DNA of 64,000 nucleotides from Curtobacterium aurantiacum (GTDB lineage: Bacteria > Actinomycetota > Actinomycetes > Actinomycetales > Microbacteriaceae). The notes beneath the pieces are model-generated. The model worked only from the letters and a program-made list of their open reading frames with translations, ran no database searches and was not told the DNA's origin. Position numbers and translations under genes: made by a program. The DNA is taken from assembly GCF_018598555.1 (NCBI RefSeq), contig NZ_JAHEWN010000003.1, positions 1-64,000 of the forward strand, read 5' to 3'. Shown here in pieces: positions 54,077 to 63,769 of the stretch. The first letter of the stretch is position 1. Each line of letters opens with the position of its first letter.

Positions 54077-55195
54077 TCACTGGTGGTACGGCGCCACGAC
54101 CACTTCTACTCGCTGGAACTCCTTGGCGTCGGAGTATCCGGTCGTCGCCATCGAGCGGCGCAGGGCACCGACCAGGTTGGCGCGGCCGTCGTGCGTCGGC
54201 GTCGGGCCGTTCAGGACGTTCTCGAGCGGGGCGATCGTGCCCACCTCGACCCGGCGGCCACGCGGCAGCTCGGGGTGGTGCGCCTCGGCACCCCAGTGGT
54301 AGCCGCCACCGGGAGCCTCGGTCGCACGGGCGAGTGCGGTGCCGAGCATGACGGCGTCGGCACCCACGGCGATGGCCTTGACGATGTCGCCGGCGGTGTC
54401 GAGCCCGCCGTCGGCGATGACGTGCACGTAGCGGCCGCCCGACTCGTCGAGGTAGTCACGACGGGCACCGGCGACGTCCGCGACGGCGGTGGCCATCGGG
54501 GCGTGGATGCCGAGTGCGGCGCGGGTGGTCGACGCTGCGCCGCCACCGAAGCCGACGAGCACGCCGGCGGCACCGGTGCGCATGAGGTGCAGCGCCGACG
54601 TGTACGTCGAGGCACCGCCCACGATCACCGGGACGTCGAGCTCGTAGATGAACTTCTTGAGGTTGAGGGGCTCCTCGGTCTGGGAGACGTGCTCGGCCGA
54701 GACCGTGGTGCCGCGGATGACGAACAGGTCGACACCGGCGTCGACGACCGTCTTCGAGAACTCCTGCGTGCGCTGCGGGCTGAGCGAACCGGCGACCGGC
54801 ACCCCGGCTGCACGGATCTCGGCCAGGCGCGCGGTGATCAGCTCGGCCTTGATCGGCTCGGAGTAGATCTCCTGCATGCGCTTCGTGACGTTGCCGTCGG
54901 TCAGCGACTTGATCTCGTCGTAGTACGGCGTCGGGTCCTCGTACCGGGTCCACAGGCCCTCGAGGTCGAGCACACCGAGGATGCCGAGCTTGCCCATCTG
55001 GATGACCGTCGCCGGCGAGGACACGGAGTCCATCGGCGCCGACAGGATCGGCGACGCGAACGTGAACGCGTCGATCGACCACTGCACGCTGACGTCGCGC
55101 GGGTCACGCGTCCGCCTGGAGGGGACCACTGCGATGTCGTCGAACGCGTACGCCCGACGTCCGCGCTTGCCTGCACCGATCTCGACTTCGCTCAC
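54077..55195 (-). CDS. guaB3: GuaB3 family IMP dehydrogenase-related protein
   Basis: The 372-residue (beta/alpha)8 protein belongs to the GuaB3 branch of the IMPDH/GMP-reductase superfamily. It lacks the CBS pair of GuaB. YAFDDIAVVPSRRTRDP and APMDSVSSPA are conserved, and the phosphate loop VIADGGLDTAGDIVKA is present. The catalytic-loop cysteine of IMPDH (GSICTT) is missing; the corresponding region reads FVIRGTTVSAEHVSQ. Members have been called IMPDH-like and some are proposed to act as GMP reductases. GTG at 55195 has TAGGCT six bases upstream and looks leaderless. Confidence 0.92.
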   Translation of the reverse strand: MSEVEIGAGKRGRRAYAFDDIAVVPSRRTRDPRDVSVQWSIDAFTFASPILSAPMDSVSSPATVIQMGKLGILGVLDLEGLWTRYEDPTPYYDEIKSLTDGNVTKRMQEIYSEPIKAELITARLAEIRAAGVPVAGSLSPQRTQEFSKTVVDAGVDLFVIRGTTVSAEHVSQTEEPLNLKKFIYELDVPVIVGGASTYTSALHLMRTGAAGVLVGFGGGAASTTRAALGIHAPMATAVADVAGARRDYLDESGGRYVHVIADGGLDTAGDIVKAIAVGADAVMLGTALARATEAPGGGYHWGAEAHHPELPRGRRVEVGTIAPLENVLNGPTPTHDGRANLVGALRRSMATTGYSDAKEFQRVEVVVAPYHQ

Positions 55196-55271
55196 TCGGA
55201 CAGCCTACCGGGCGGGCTCTGCGGCGTGCACGGGCCGGACGGTGCGGACGGCGATGCGGCGGGCGGAGTCG

Positions 55272-55463
55272 TCAGCGCGGGCGCCGCGGGGCGTGCCGTC
55301 GCTTCCGGAGCGCCCGCAGCACGAAGCCGAGCAGGAGCGCGAGCACCACGAGCACGACGAGGAGCACGGCCGCGACCTTGACGAGCAACGCCGCCCCGAC
55401 GAGGAGCGCGATGAACACGAGCCACACGAGGGCGTCGAGCACGAGGGGTCCGGAGGTGCGCAC
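55272..55463 (-). CDS. Small single-pass/hairpin membrane protein
   Basis: A 63-residue frame starts at GTG 55463 with TATCGT 7 bases upstream. It encodes two adjacent hydrophobic stretches (LVWLVFIALLVGAALLVKV and AAVLLVVLVVLALLLGFVL) and a basic tail, RALRKRRHAPRRPR. The positive-inside end and clear helices make it plausible, but no family is recognised. It lies between the liv operon end and guaB3, on the same strand. Confidence 0.55.
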   Translation of the reverse strand: MRTSGPLVLDALVWLVFIALLVGAALLVKVAAVLLVVLVVLALLLGFVLRALRKRRHAPRRPR

Positions 55464-55608
55464 CCGCGGAACGATACCGACCCGCTCGGGGCGAGCCGCG
55501 CCTCCAGGCCGGGTGGAGGAGCGGGGCCGTGCGGCGCGAAGCGACAACGCACGGCCCCACCCGTCACGGATACCACCCCCACAGCGGTACCCGTAGCCGA
55601 CGACAGCG

Positions 55609-56427
55609 CTAGCGCTGCGCGTCGACGTCCTTGGCGAGCGTCCCCAGGTAGAGCTCGATGACCTTGGGGTCGTCAGCGAGTTCCTTCCCGGTGCCCGAGT
55701 ACGCGTTCTTCCCCTGGTCGAGCACGTACCCACGATCGCAGATCTGCAGACAGCGTCGCGCGTTCTGCTCCACCATGATGATCGACACACCGGCCTTGTT
55801 GATCCGGCGCGTCCGCAGGAACGTCTCGTCCTGACGCACGGGGGAGAGTCCGGCGCTCGGCTCGTCGAGCAGCAGCACCTTGGGGTCCATCATCAGCGCT
55901 CGGGCCATCGCGACGGACTGCCGCTCACCACCCGAGAGCGATCCGGCCCGCTGGTTCCGCCGCTGCGCGAGGACCGGGAACAGGTCGTAGATGACCTCGA
56001 GCCGTTCGGCGAACTTCCGGGGCCGCAGGTACAGCCCCATCTGCAGGTTCTCCTCGATCGAGAGCGAGGGGAACACGTTGTTCGTCTGCGGCACGAAGCC
56101 GACGCCGGCCTGCACGAGCTTGTTCGCCTTGAGGTTCGTGATGTCGTCACCCTGCAGGGTCACCGAGCCTTCGCGGATGGACACGAGCCCGAACAACGCC
56201 TTGAGGAGCGTCGACTTGCCCGCACCGTTCGGGCCGATGATGCCGATGAGCTCGCCCGGGTAGCAGTCCAGGTCGCAGCCGTTCAGGATGTTCACGCCCG
56301 GCAGGTACCCGGCGACGAGGTTCTTCGCGCTGAGCACCGGCTCGCGATCGAGCGTGGCCGTCGTCGCCTCCGGCGTTCCCGGACTGGAGGCGCTGCTCGC
56401 GTTCGTGGGGTCCGTTGCGTCCGTCAT
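55609..56427 (-). CDS. livF: Branched-chain amino acid/amide ABC transporter ATPase, LivF-type
   Basis: The 272-residue ATPase has Walker A GIIGPNGAGKSTLLKALFG, signature SLSGGERQSVAMARALMMDP, Walker B LLLDEPSAGLSP and the H-loop-like SIIMVEQNARRCL. An N-terminal Ala/Thr/Ser-rich extension of about 25 residues precedes the fold. The LivF group energises HAAT-type importers for branched amino acids, amides or urea; the substrate here is not evident. It is the last gene of the livH-M-G-F operon, overlapping livG by four bases. Confidence 0.93.
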   Translation of the reverse strand: MTDATDPTNASSASSPGTPEATTATLDREPVLSAKNLVAGYLPGVNILNGCDLDCYPGELIGIIGPNGAGKSTLLKALFGLVSIREGSVTLQGDDITNLKANKLVQAGVGFVPQTNNVFPSLSIEENLQMGLYLRPRKFAERLEVIYDLFPVLAQRRNQRAGSLSGGERQSVAMARALMMDPKVLLLDEPSAGLSPVRQDETFLRTRRINKAGVSIIMVEQNARRCLQICDRGYVLDQGKNAYSGTGKELADDPKVIELYLGTLAKDVDAQR

Positions 56428-57314
56428 CGGGTCGTCTCCTCTGCTGCGTCCTCTTCGGCGACTTCCTCCGCCAGTTCCTCGAAGGTCTCCTCGGTGAGGA
56501 GCGAGTCGTCACCCAGGTCGGTGTCGTGGTGCGCACCGAGGTAGGCGTCGATGACGGCCTGGTCGTCCATCACCGTGTCCGCCGGGCCCTCGGCGACGAC
56601 CTTGCCCTCGGCCATCACGACCACCCAGTCCGAGATGTGCCGGACCATGTGCATGTCGTGCTCGACGAACAGCACGGTCATGCCGTCGTCGCGCAGGGAC
56701 TGGATGTGCCCGAGCAGCGACTGGGTGAGCGCGGGATTCACGCCGGCCATCGGCTCGTCGAGCATGATCATCGTGGGATCGGACATCAGCGCGCGGGCCA
56801 TCTCGAGCAGCTTCCGCTGCCCGCCGGACAGCGAGCCCGCGTAGTCGTCCGCCTTCGTGTCCAGCTTGAAGCGGGCGAGGAGGTCCTCGGCCTTCGCCGT
56901 GATCTCGCGCTCCCGCTTCGCCCACACCGGCTTCACCAGGGCGGCGAAGAAGTTCTCACCCGGCTGGTCGCGGGCACCGAGGAGCATGTTCTGCATCACG
57001 GTGAGCCGCGACAGCGCCTTGGTCAGCTGGAAGGTGCGGACCATGCCCTTGTTCGCGATGTGCGTCGCGCTCGTCTTCTGCAGCGTGTCGCCGTTGAACT
57101 GTGTCTTCGCACCGGAGCTCGGCTTGTCGAAGCCCGTGAGCAGGTTGAAGAAGGTCGTCTTGCCGGCGCCGTTCGGGCCGATGAGGGCCGTGATGGAGCC
57201 ACGCTGGACCTCGAGGTGGTCGACGTCCACGGCGGTCATGCCACCGAAGCGCCGGGTCACGTCGTCGACGGTGAGGATCGGGTCGGCCTTGGGGTGGCCG
57301 TAGGTCTCAGACAC
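56424..57314 (-). CDS. livG: Branched-chain amino acid/amide ABC transporter ATPase, LivG-type
   Basis: The 296-residue ATPase has Walker A ALIGPNGAGKTTFFNLLTG, signature SLSGGQRKLLEMARALMSDP and Walker B IMLDEPMAGVNP, then LFVEHDMHMVRHI. The C-terminal 40 residues are acidic (EETFEELAEEVAEEDAAEET), unusual for LivG. GTG at 57314 overlaps the livM stop by eight bases. It forms the ATPase pair with LivF. Confidence 0.94.
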   Translation of the reverse strand: MSETYGHPKADPILTVDDVTRRFGGMTAVDVDHLEVQRGSITALIGPNGAGKTTFFNLLTGFDKPSSGAKTQFNGDTLQKTSATHIANKGMVRTFQLTKALSRLTVMQNMLLGARDQPGENFFAALVKPVWAKREREITAKAEDLLARFKLDTKADDYAGSLSGGQRKLLEMARALMSDPTMIMLDEPMAGVNPALTQSLLGHIQSLRDDGMTVLFVEHDMHMVRHISDWVVVMAEGKVVAEGPADTVMDDQAVIDAYLGAHHDTDLGDDSLLTEETFEELAEEVAEEDAAEETTR

Positions 57315-58293
57315 TGAACGTCAGCTCCTTCTTGTTGCCGAGCAGGCCCTGTGGACGGAACACGATGAGCAGCATGAGCGCGACGCCGACGAGCACGTAC
57401 GAGAACTGCTCGGCCTGCTGCGCGTTCATGATCGAGTCGGGGATGAAGTCGCCGGCGAGCGTGCGGACGAAGAGCCGGACGACGAAGAACAGCACCGCGC
57501 CGAGCACCGGTCCGAACACCGTCGCAGCACCACCGAGGATGAGCGCGGTCCAGATGAAGAACGTCATCGAACGGCCCATGGCGTCCGGTTGCACCGAACT
57601 CGGCAGCACGTAGATGATGCCCGCGATCGCACCGAGCGCCCCACCGAACACGAGCGCCTGCATCTTGTACGAGTAGACGTTCTTGCCGAGCGAGCGGACG
57701 GCGTCCTCGTCCTCGCGGATGGCCTTCACCACGCGGCCCCACGGACTGCGCATGAGCAGGAAGAGCACGAGGGTGAACAGGGCGACCATGGCCCACGCCG
57801 CGATGCGGATCCACCAGCCGTTGACACCGTTGTTGGCGTACGTGAACCACAGGATCGTGGTCGTGCCGTCGGGCAGCGGGCTGAGGGCGGTGAACGGGTC
57901 GCGGTAGCTCGACCCGGTGATGCCGTTCGAGCCACCCGTGGTCGTGGTGAGCAGGCTCGAGCGGCCCACCATGCGGATGATCTCGGCGCCGGAGATCGTG
58001 ACGATCGCCAGGTAGTCGCCGCGCAACCGCAGGGTCGGGATGCCGAGGATGATCGCGAACACGATCGCGACGAGCAGGGCGATGAGCACGGCCATGACGA
58101 ACGGCAGCCCGTTGGTGATCGAGATCGCGAAGCCGTAGGCGCCGAGCAGCAGGAACGCCGCCTGGCCCATGTTCACGAGCCCGGTGAGGCCGAAGTGCAC
58201 GTTCAGGCCGATCGCGGCCAGGGCGAACGCCGCCGTGGTCGGGGCGAGTGCCTCCTGGGTGAGCGAGGACAGCAGGTTGAGGATGTAGTCCAT
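57307..58293 (-). CDS. livM: Branched-chain amino acid/amide ABC transporter permease, LivM-type
   Basis: The 328-residue permease has about nine membrane helices with the LivM motif GLTGLVNMGQAAFLLLGAYG, GIPTLRLRGDYLAIVTISGAEIIR and RSPWGRVVKAIREDEDAVRSLGKNVYSYKMQAL (EAA-like docking loop). It pairs with LivH to form the channel. The ATG follows GGGAG, 12 bases after the livH stop, and it overlaps livG downstream. Confidence 0.94.
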   Translation of the reverse strand: MDYILNLLSSLTQEALAPTTAAFALAAIGLNVHFGLTGLVNMGQAAFLLLGAYGFAISITNGLPFVMAVLIALLVAIVFAIILGIPTLRLRGDYLAIVTISGAEIIRMVGRSSLLTTTTGGSNGITGSSYRDPFTALSPLPDGTTTILWFTYANNGVNGWWIRIAAWAMVALFTLVLFLLMRSPWGRVVKAIREDEDAVRSLGKNVYSYKMQALVFGGALGAIAGIIYVLPSSVQPDAMGRSMTFFIWTALILGGAATVFGPVLGAVLFFVVRLFVRTLAGDFIPDSIMNAQQAEQFSYVLVGVALMLLIVFRPQGLLGNKKELTFSV

Positions 58294-58305
58294 GCGCGTG
58301 CTCCC

Positions 58306-59700
58306 TTAGCCGATCCGCTCGGCGCGGCCGAAGATGCCCTGCGGCCGGAACAGCAGGATGAGGATGAGGATGACGAGGGCGGTGGCGTACTTGAAGTCAC
58401 CGGGGAGCACCAGGTTGGTGAGCTCCACGACGACGCCGATGATCAACGAGCCGACCAGGGCGCCGTACGCGGTGCCGAGACCACCGAGGGTGACCGAGGC
58501 GAACATGAGCAGGAGCAGCTGGAGCCCGGTCTGCCAGTTCACGCCGTTGAGGACGAGTCCGAGCATCACGCCGGACAGACCCGCGAGGCCCGCGGCGAGC
58601 GTCCACACGAACCGGATCACCCGGTCGACGTCGATGCCGGAGGCCGCGGCGAGCGCCGGGTTGTCCGAGACGGCGCGGGTGGCCCGACCGAAGCGGGTCT
58701 TCGCCAGGAAGAGCCCGGTCGCGACGAGGACGACGAGCGCGATCCCCATGGCGACGTAGGACTGCACCGTCAGGGTGACGCCGGCGAACCGCACGGTCTC
58801 CGGGTTGCCCTGCTGGATGCGGACCGTCGAGGCGCCGAAGAAGTACTGGAACGCGTACTGGGCGGCGATCGACAGACCGATCGTCACGATCATGAGCTGC
58901 GTGAGGCTGATGCGTCGGCGCCGGAGTGGCCGCCAGATCGCGGCGTCCTGCAGGTAGCCCGTCGCCGCGCAGAGCAGCGTGACCACGATCCCGGTGACCC
59001 AGATGTTCCACCCGAGCTGGTTCGCGAACACGTAGGCCAGCAGTCCGCCGAGGGTGACCTGCTCACCGTGCGAGAAACTCGACAGCCCCGTCGTGCCGTA
59101 GATGAGCGAGAGGCCGATGGAGGCCAGGGCGATGAGCAACCCGAGGCGGAGCCCCGAGGCGAACTGCTGCCAGGCCCGCTGTGCGCTGACGCCCGTCGAG
59201 TCCGTCGAGGTCGTCGCGCCCTTCTGGTCGGACAGCTGGAAGATCTGCCCGACGTTGGCGTTCAGCGTCGCCTGCACCTTGCGGTCGGCGTCGGCGGCGT
59301 TCGTCAGGTACTGCCCCTTCGGCAGGGTGCTCTGGTCGACGCTCACGGTGTACTCGCCGGCCTCGTCGACGCTGACCGACCAGCGGCCGGTGTCGTTCGT
59401 GGTGGCGGTCTCGTCGAAGCCGCCCGGGCCGGTGACGTCGACGTCGACGCCCTCGGCCGGTTCACGCTCGGAGTCGGTGATCGTGCCCTGGATGCACCCG
59501 TTGTCGGGGCTGACGGTGCACGCCTGACTGGTCGCCGGCGCCGACGTGGCGCTGAAGGCCGGCAGGGTGACCGCCCAGTCGATCAGGAAGGTCGCCAGGA
59601 ACGCGGCGACGAGCACGGCCGCGAGGACCGGTCGACGTCGCGCGTGGCGGAGGCGGAACAGGCGCGGCTGCGCCCGTCCCGGAGGAGTGATGGATCCCAC
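58306..59700 (-). CDS. livH: LivH-type permease with N-terminal extracytoplasmic domain
   Basis: The 464-residue protein carries an N-terminal membrane helix (VLAAVLVAAFLATFLI, about 26-41). An extracytoplasmic region of about 120 residues follows, with QGTITDSEREPAEGVDVDVTG, a carboxypeptidase-regulatory/Ig-like fold, and two cysteines (CTVSPDNGC). From about residue 165 it is a normal LivH: LIALASIGLSLIYGTTGLSSFSHGEQ, RAVSDNPALAAASGIDVDRV, SVTLGGLGTAYGALVGS. The extra domain may contact the binding protein. GTG at 59700 has GAGAGG upstream. It is the first gene of the liv operon; GlnR-like boxes lie at 59745-59798. Confidence 0.9.
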   Translation of the reverse strand: MGSITPPGRAQPRLFRLRHARRRPVLAAVLVAAFLATFLIDWAVTLPAFSATSAPATSQACTVSPDNGCIQGTITDSEREPAEGVDVDVTGPGGFDETATTNDTGRWSVSVDEAGEYTVSVDQSTLPKGQYLTNAADADRKVQATLNANVGQIFQLSDQKGATTSTDSTGVSAQRAWQQFASGLRLGLLIALASIGLSLIYGTTGLSSFSHGEQVTLGGLLAYVFANQLGWNIWVTGIVVTLLCAATGYLQDAAIWRPLRRRRISLTQLMIVTIGLSIAAQYAFQYFFGASTVRIQQGNPETVRFAGVTLTVQSYVAMGIALVVLVATGLFLAKTRFGRATRAVSDNPALAAASGIDVDRVIRFVWTLAAGLAGLSGVMLGLVLNGVNWQTGLQLLLLMFASVTLGGLGTAYGALVGSLIIGVVVELTNLVLPGDFKYATALVILILILLFRPQGIFGRAERIG

Positions 59701-59744
59701 GGAAGAGCCTCTCGTTCGGATGACGAGGAACCTATGGGGATTTT

Positions 59745-61444
<1,700 letters not shown>

Positions 61445-61459
61445 GTCTGGTTCCTTCCG

Positions 61460-61546
61460 CAAGACGCCGTCGTGTCGTTGAGACGCCGCCGAATCCGGCG
61501 GCGTCTCGCCGATTTCCGGGCGTGGTGCGATGACGACGGCGTCTTG
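61460..61546. repeat. Dispersed palindrome, family C, copy 2
   Basis: Outer perfect 14-base arms CAAGACGCCGTCGT (61460-61473) and ACGACGGCGTCTTG (61533-61546) enclose the inner hairpin GAGACGCCGCCG-AATC-CGGCGGCGTCTC (61480-61507). It starts 16 bases after the guaB stop and could terminate guaB. With copy 3 it brackets the DUF559 gene. Confidence 0.93.
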
Positions 61547-61638
61547 AGACTCCTCCACAACCGGCAACGGCCTGGAGGCTCTCCACCGGTCCGACATGCG
61601 AGTCACCTCGCGCGGTGGCCGCGTTCCATGCTGTGGGC

Positions 61639-62535
61639 ATGAACGCGCTCGCCCAGACCGTCCTGGTCCGTGTCCCGTCGGACCTCCACGAGCCGGTGCG
61701 CCTGTTCCACGGAGCGGCCGTCGAGCGCCCGGAGTGGGAGGAGCTCTCACTCCTGGAACGCCGGCGCCTGTTCGTCCGCGCACGGTACGACTCCCTGCAG
61801 TCCGAGTGCGTCGTCTCGGGGACCTCGGCCGCGGCGCTCTGGGGCTTGCCCGACTTCGACGCGGCCGACTGGCGGTTGCACGTCATCGACGTCCGGCTCG
61901 ACAAGACACACACCGGGCGGGGCGTCGTCCGTCACACCGGCCGGATCCGGAGCGACGAACGCGTCGTCATCGACGGGATCCCCACGACGTCCCTCGAGCG
62001 GACCGTCCTCGACATCGCACGTCGGCAGTCGTTCACCCACGCCGTCGTCGTCCTCGACCACGTGCTCCGGTTCGACCTGCTCCGCCGCGAAGGACTCGCC
62101 GGCGCACTCGACGCACTCGGGCGCGTGCGCGGATGTCGGCAGGCTGCCGCGGCGATCGCCTTCGCCGATTCCCGTGCCGAATCGCCCGGGGAGTCGATCA
62201 GCCGGGTCACCGCCCGTGACCTCGGGGTTCCTGCTCCGGAGCTGCAGCGCGGGTTCGAGACATCGCGGGGCCGGTTCAGGACGGACTTCTGGTGGCCCGA
62301 CGCCGGCGTGATCGGGGAGTTCGACGGTCGCCTGAAGTACGACGACGCAGGGGCGCTCTGGGACGAGAAGGTCCGGGAGGACGCGCTCCGACGACTGCCC
62401 GGGGTACGCGGGTTCGCGCGCTGGACGGTGCGGGAGGCCACCGATGCCCGGTCGCTGGCCGCGGTGCTGTCGGCCGCGGGTCTCCCGGTCCTCCGTGCAG
62501 CACAATCCGCGGGACCGACAGGGCTCCGAGCATGA
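61639..62535 (+). CDS. AbiEi-like / DUF559 (Vsr-fold) domain protein
   Basis: The 298-residue protein (ATG at 61639; a GTG at 61615 would add eight residues) parallels the gene at 1886-2845. CVVSGTSAAALWGLPDFD and IDGIPTTSLERTVLDIAR match the AbiEi-like first half. TDFWWPDAGVIGEFDGRLKY and EKVREDALRRLPGVRGFARW match the DUF559/Vsr-like nuclease fold with Asp, Glu, Asp and Lys. The function is unknown. No toxin neighbour is seen. Family C palindromes end 93 bases before the start and begin 7 bases after the stop. No good ribosome-binding site is visible. Confidence 0.75.
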   Translation: MNALAQTVLVRVPSDLHEPVRLFHGAAVERPEWEELSLLERRRLFVRARYDSLQSECVVSGTSAAALWGLPDFDAADWRLHVIDVRLDKTHTGRGVVRHTGRIRSDERVVIDGIPTTSLERTVLDIARRQSFTHAVVVLDHVLRFDLLRREGLAGALDALGRVRGCRQAAAAIAFADSRAESPGESISRVTARDLGVPAPELQRGFETSRGRFRTDFWWPDAGVIGEFDGRLKYDDAGALWDEKVREDALRRLPGVRGFARWTVREATDARSLAAVLSAAGLPVLRAAQSAGPTGLRA

Positions 62536-62541
62536 GGGCAG

Positions 62542-62643
62542 AAGACGCCGTCGTGTCCGCCGCACGCCGCCGAGTGCGCGAGACGCCGCCGAATTCGGAG
62601 GCGTCTCGCTGTCACCGCGGCGTCAGAACAACACGACGGCGTC
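62542..62643. repeat. Dispersed palindrome, family C, copy 3
   Basis: Outer arms AAGACGCCGTCGTGT (62542-62556) and ACACGACGGCGTC (62631-62643) enclose GAGACGCCGCCG-AATT-CGGAGGCGTCTC. It is more diverged than copies 1 and 2, with one mismatch in the inner stem. It starts 7 bases after the DUF559 gene stop. Confidence 0.88.
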
Positions 62644-62707
62644 CTCGAGCCGACAGCCGACCGCCACACCGCCGCACCGCCGCACCGGACGCAGGCGCGC
62701 CGACGGG

Positions 62708-63508
62708 TCAGGCGGAGCGCCAGTCGTTCGACGTGATGTGCGAGCCGCCGTGCGGCCCCATCTGCAGCATCCCGCCGTCCACCGGCAGGGACACCCCCGT
62801 GATGTACGACGACGCCCGCGAGGCCAGGAACGCCACCGCGGCCGCGATCTCCCACGCGTTCCCCGGACGGCCGAGCGGCACCCCGGGTCGGTCGATCGTG
62901 TGCGGGTCCTCGTCCTCGGCTCCCGTCATCCGCGTGGCGATCTCGCCGGGGGCGACGGCGTTCACCGTGATGCCGTGCTCGGCGAGCTCGATCGCCATCG
63001 TCTTCAGCAGACCACCGAGCCCGTGCTTCGCGGCGTCGTACGCGCTCGAGCCGTAGCGCGGCTGGTGCTCGTGCACGCTCGTGATGCCGATGATCCGGCC
63101 GCCGGTGCCGGCCTGCGCCATGTGCTTCGCGGCGGCCTGCATCGTGACGAAGGCACCGTCGAGGTCGGTCGACACCGTGTGGCGCCACTGGTCGAGGGTC
63201 ATCTCGAGGAACGGGGCGTTGTCGCCGGTTCCGGCGTCGGCGACGAAGACGTCGACGCCGCCGAGCTGGGAGACCAGCCGGTCGATCACCGAAGCCGCAC
63301 CCGCGAGATCGGAGACGTCGATCTGTTCGACGAAGGCGCGGCGGCCGGTCTTCCGGACCTCCTCGGCGGTCTCCTCGGCGCGGTGCGGCTCGGACAGGTA
63401 GGTGATGCCGACGTCCATGCCGGCTTCGGCGAGCGCGACGGCGGTCGCACGGCCGATCCCGGATTCGGAGCCGGTGAGGATGGCTTTGGTGGGCTGGAAG
63501 TCGCTCAT
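62708..63508 (-). CDS. SDR family NAD(P)-dependent oxidoreductase
   Basis: The 266-residue classical SDR has the cofactor motif LTGSESGIGRATAVALAEAG and the catalytic serine-tyrosine-lysine set: ITSVHEHQPRYGSSAYDAAKHG, with YxxxK. The usual NNAG motif reads VADAGTGD. GGMLQMGPHGG is near the C-terminus. It resembles glucose-1-dehydrogenase/oxidoreductase-type SDRs, but the substrate is unknown. ATG at 63508 has TACGTT 7 bases upstream and no ribosome-binding site. It is divergent from the binding-protein gene. Confidence 0.88.
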   Translation of the reverse strand: MSDFQPTKAILTGSESGIGRATAVALAEAGMDVGITYLSEPHRAEETAEEVRKTGRRAFVEQIDVSDLAGAASVIDRLVSQLGGVDVFVADAGTGDNAPFLEMTLDQWRHTVSTDLDGAFVTMQAAAKHMAQAGTGGRIIGITSVHEHQPRYGSSAYDAAKHGLGGLLKTMAIELAEHGITVNAVAPGEIATRMTGAEDEDPHTIDRPGVPLGRPGNAWEIAAAVAFLASRASSYITGVSLPVDGGMLQMGPHGGSHITSNDWRSA

Positions 63509-63642
63509 GCGGCGGAACGTACGCCGGGCCTCCCGGGTGCCCTGCCGGACCATCCGCCTGGCGCAGGCAGCGCTGCGACCCGGCCAGGCACCGAACGCGC
63601 CGATCCCTGTCCCCACGCACAGGAACGTCACGGCTCGGTAAC

Positions 63643-63685
63643 GAAACACATTTGCGTACCGCCCCGTCACACGGGCGAAACACAT
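63643..63685 (+). promoter_or_regulatory. Candidate GlnR-type binding region before the Liv-type binding protein
   Basis: GTCAC-N6-GAAAC is exact at 63666-63681, with further AC-containing half-sites upstream (GTACC at 63656, GAAAC at 63643) about 10-13 bases apart. The word CGAAACACAT is repeated at 63642-63651 and 63676-63685. It lies about 85-130 bases upstream of the binding-protein ATG and also upstream of the divergent SDR. Confidence 0.45.
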
Positions 63686-63769
63686 GGACCCTACGTTTCT
63701 CGACATCCAGTGGAGGCGTCGCATTCACCCGAAGCGGCACAGCCTCCGCGCAGAGAAAGGGCTCCACGG

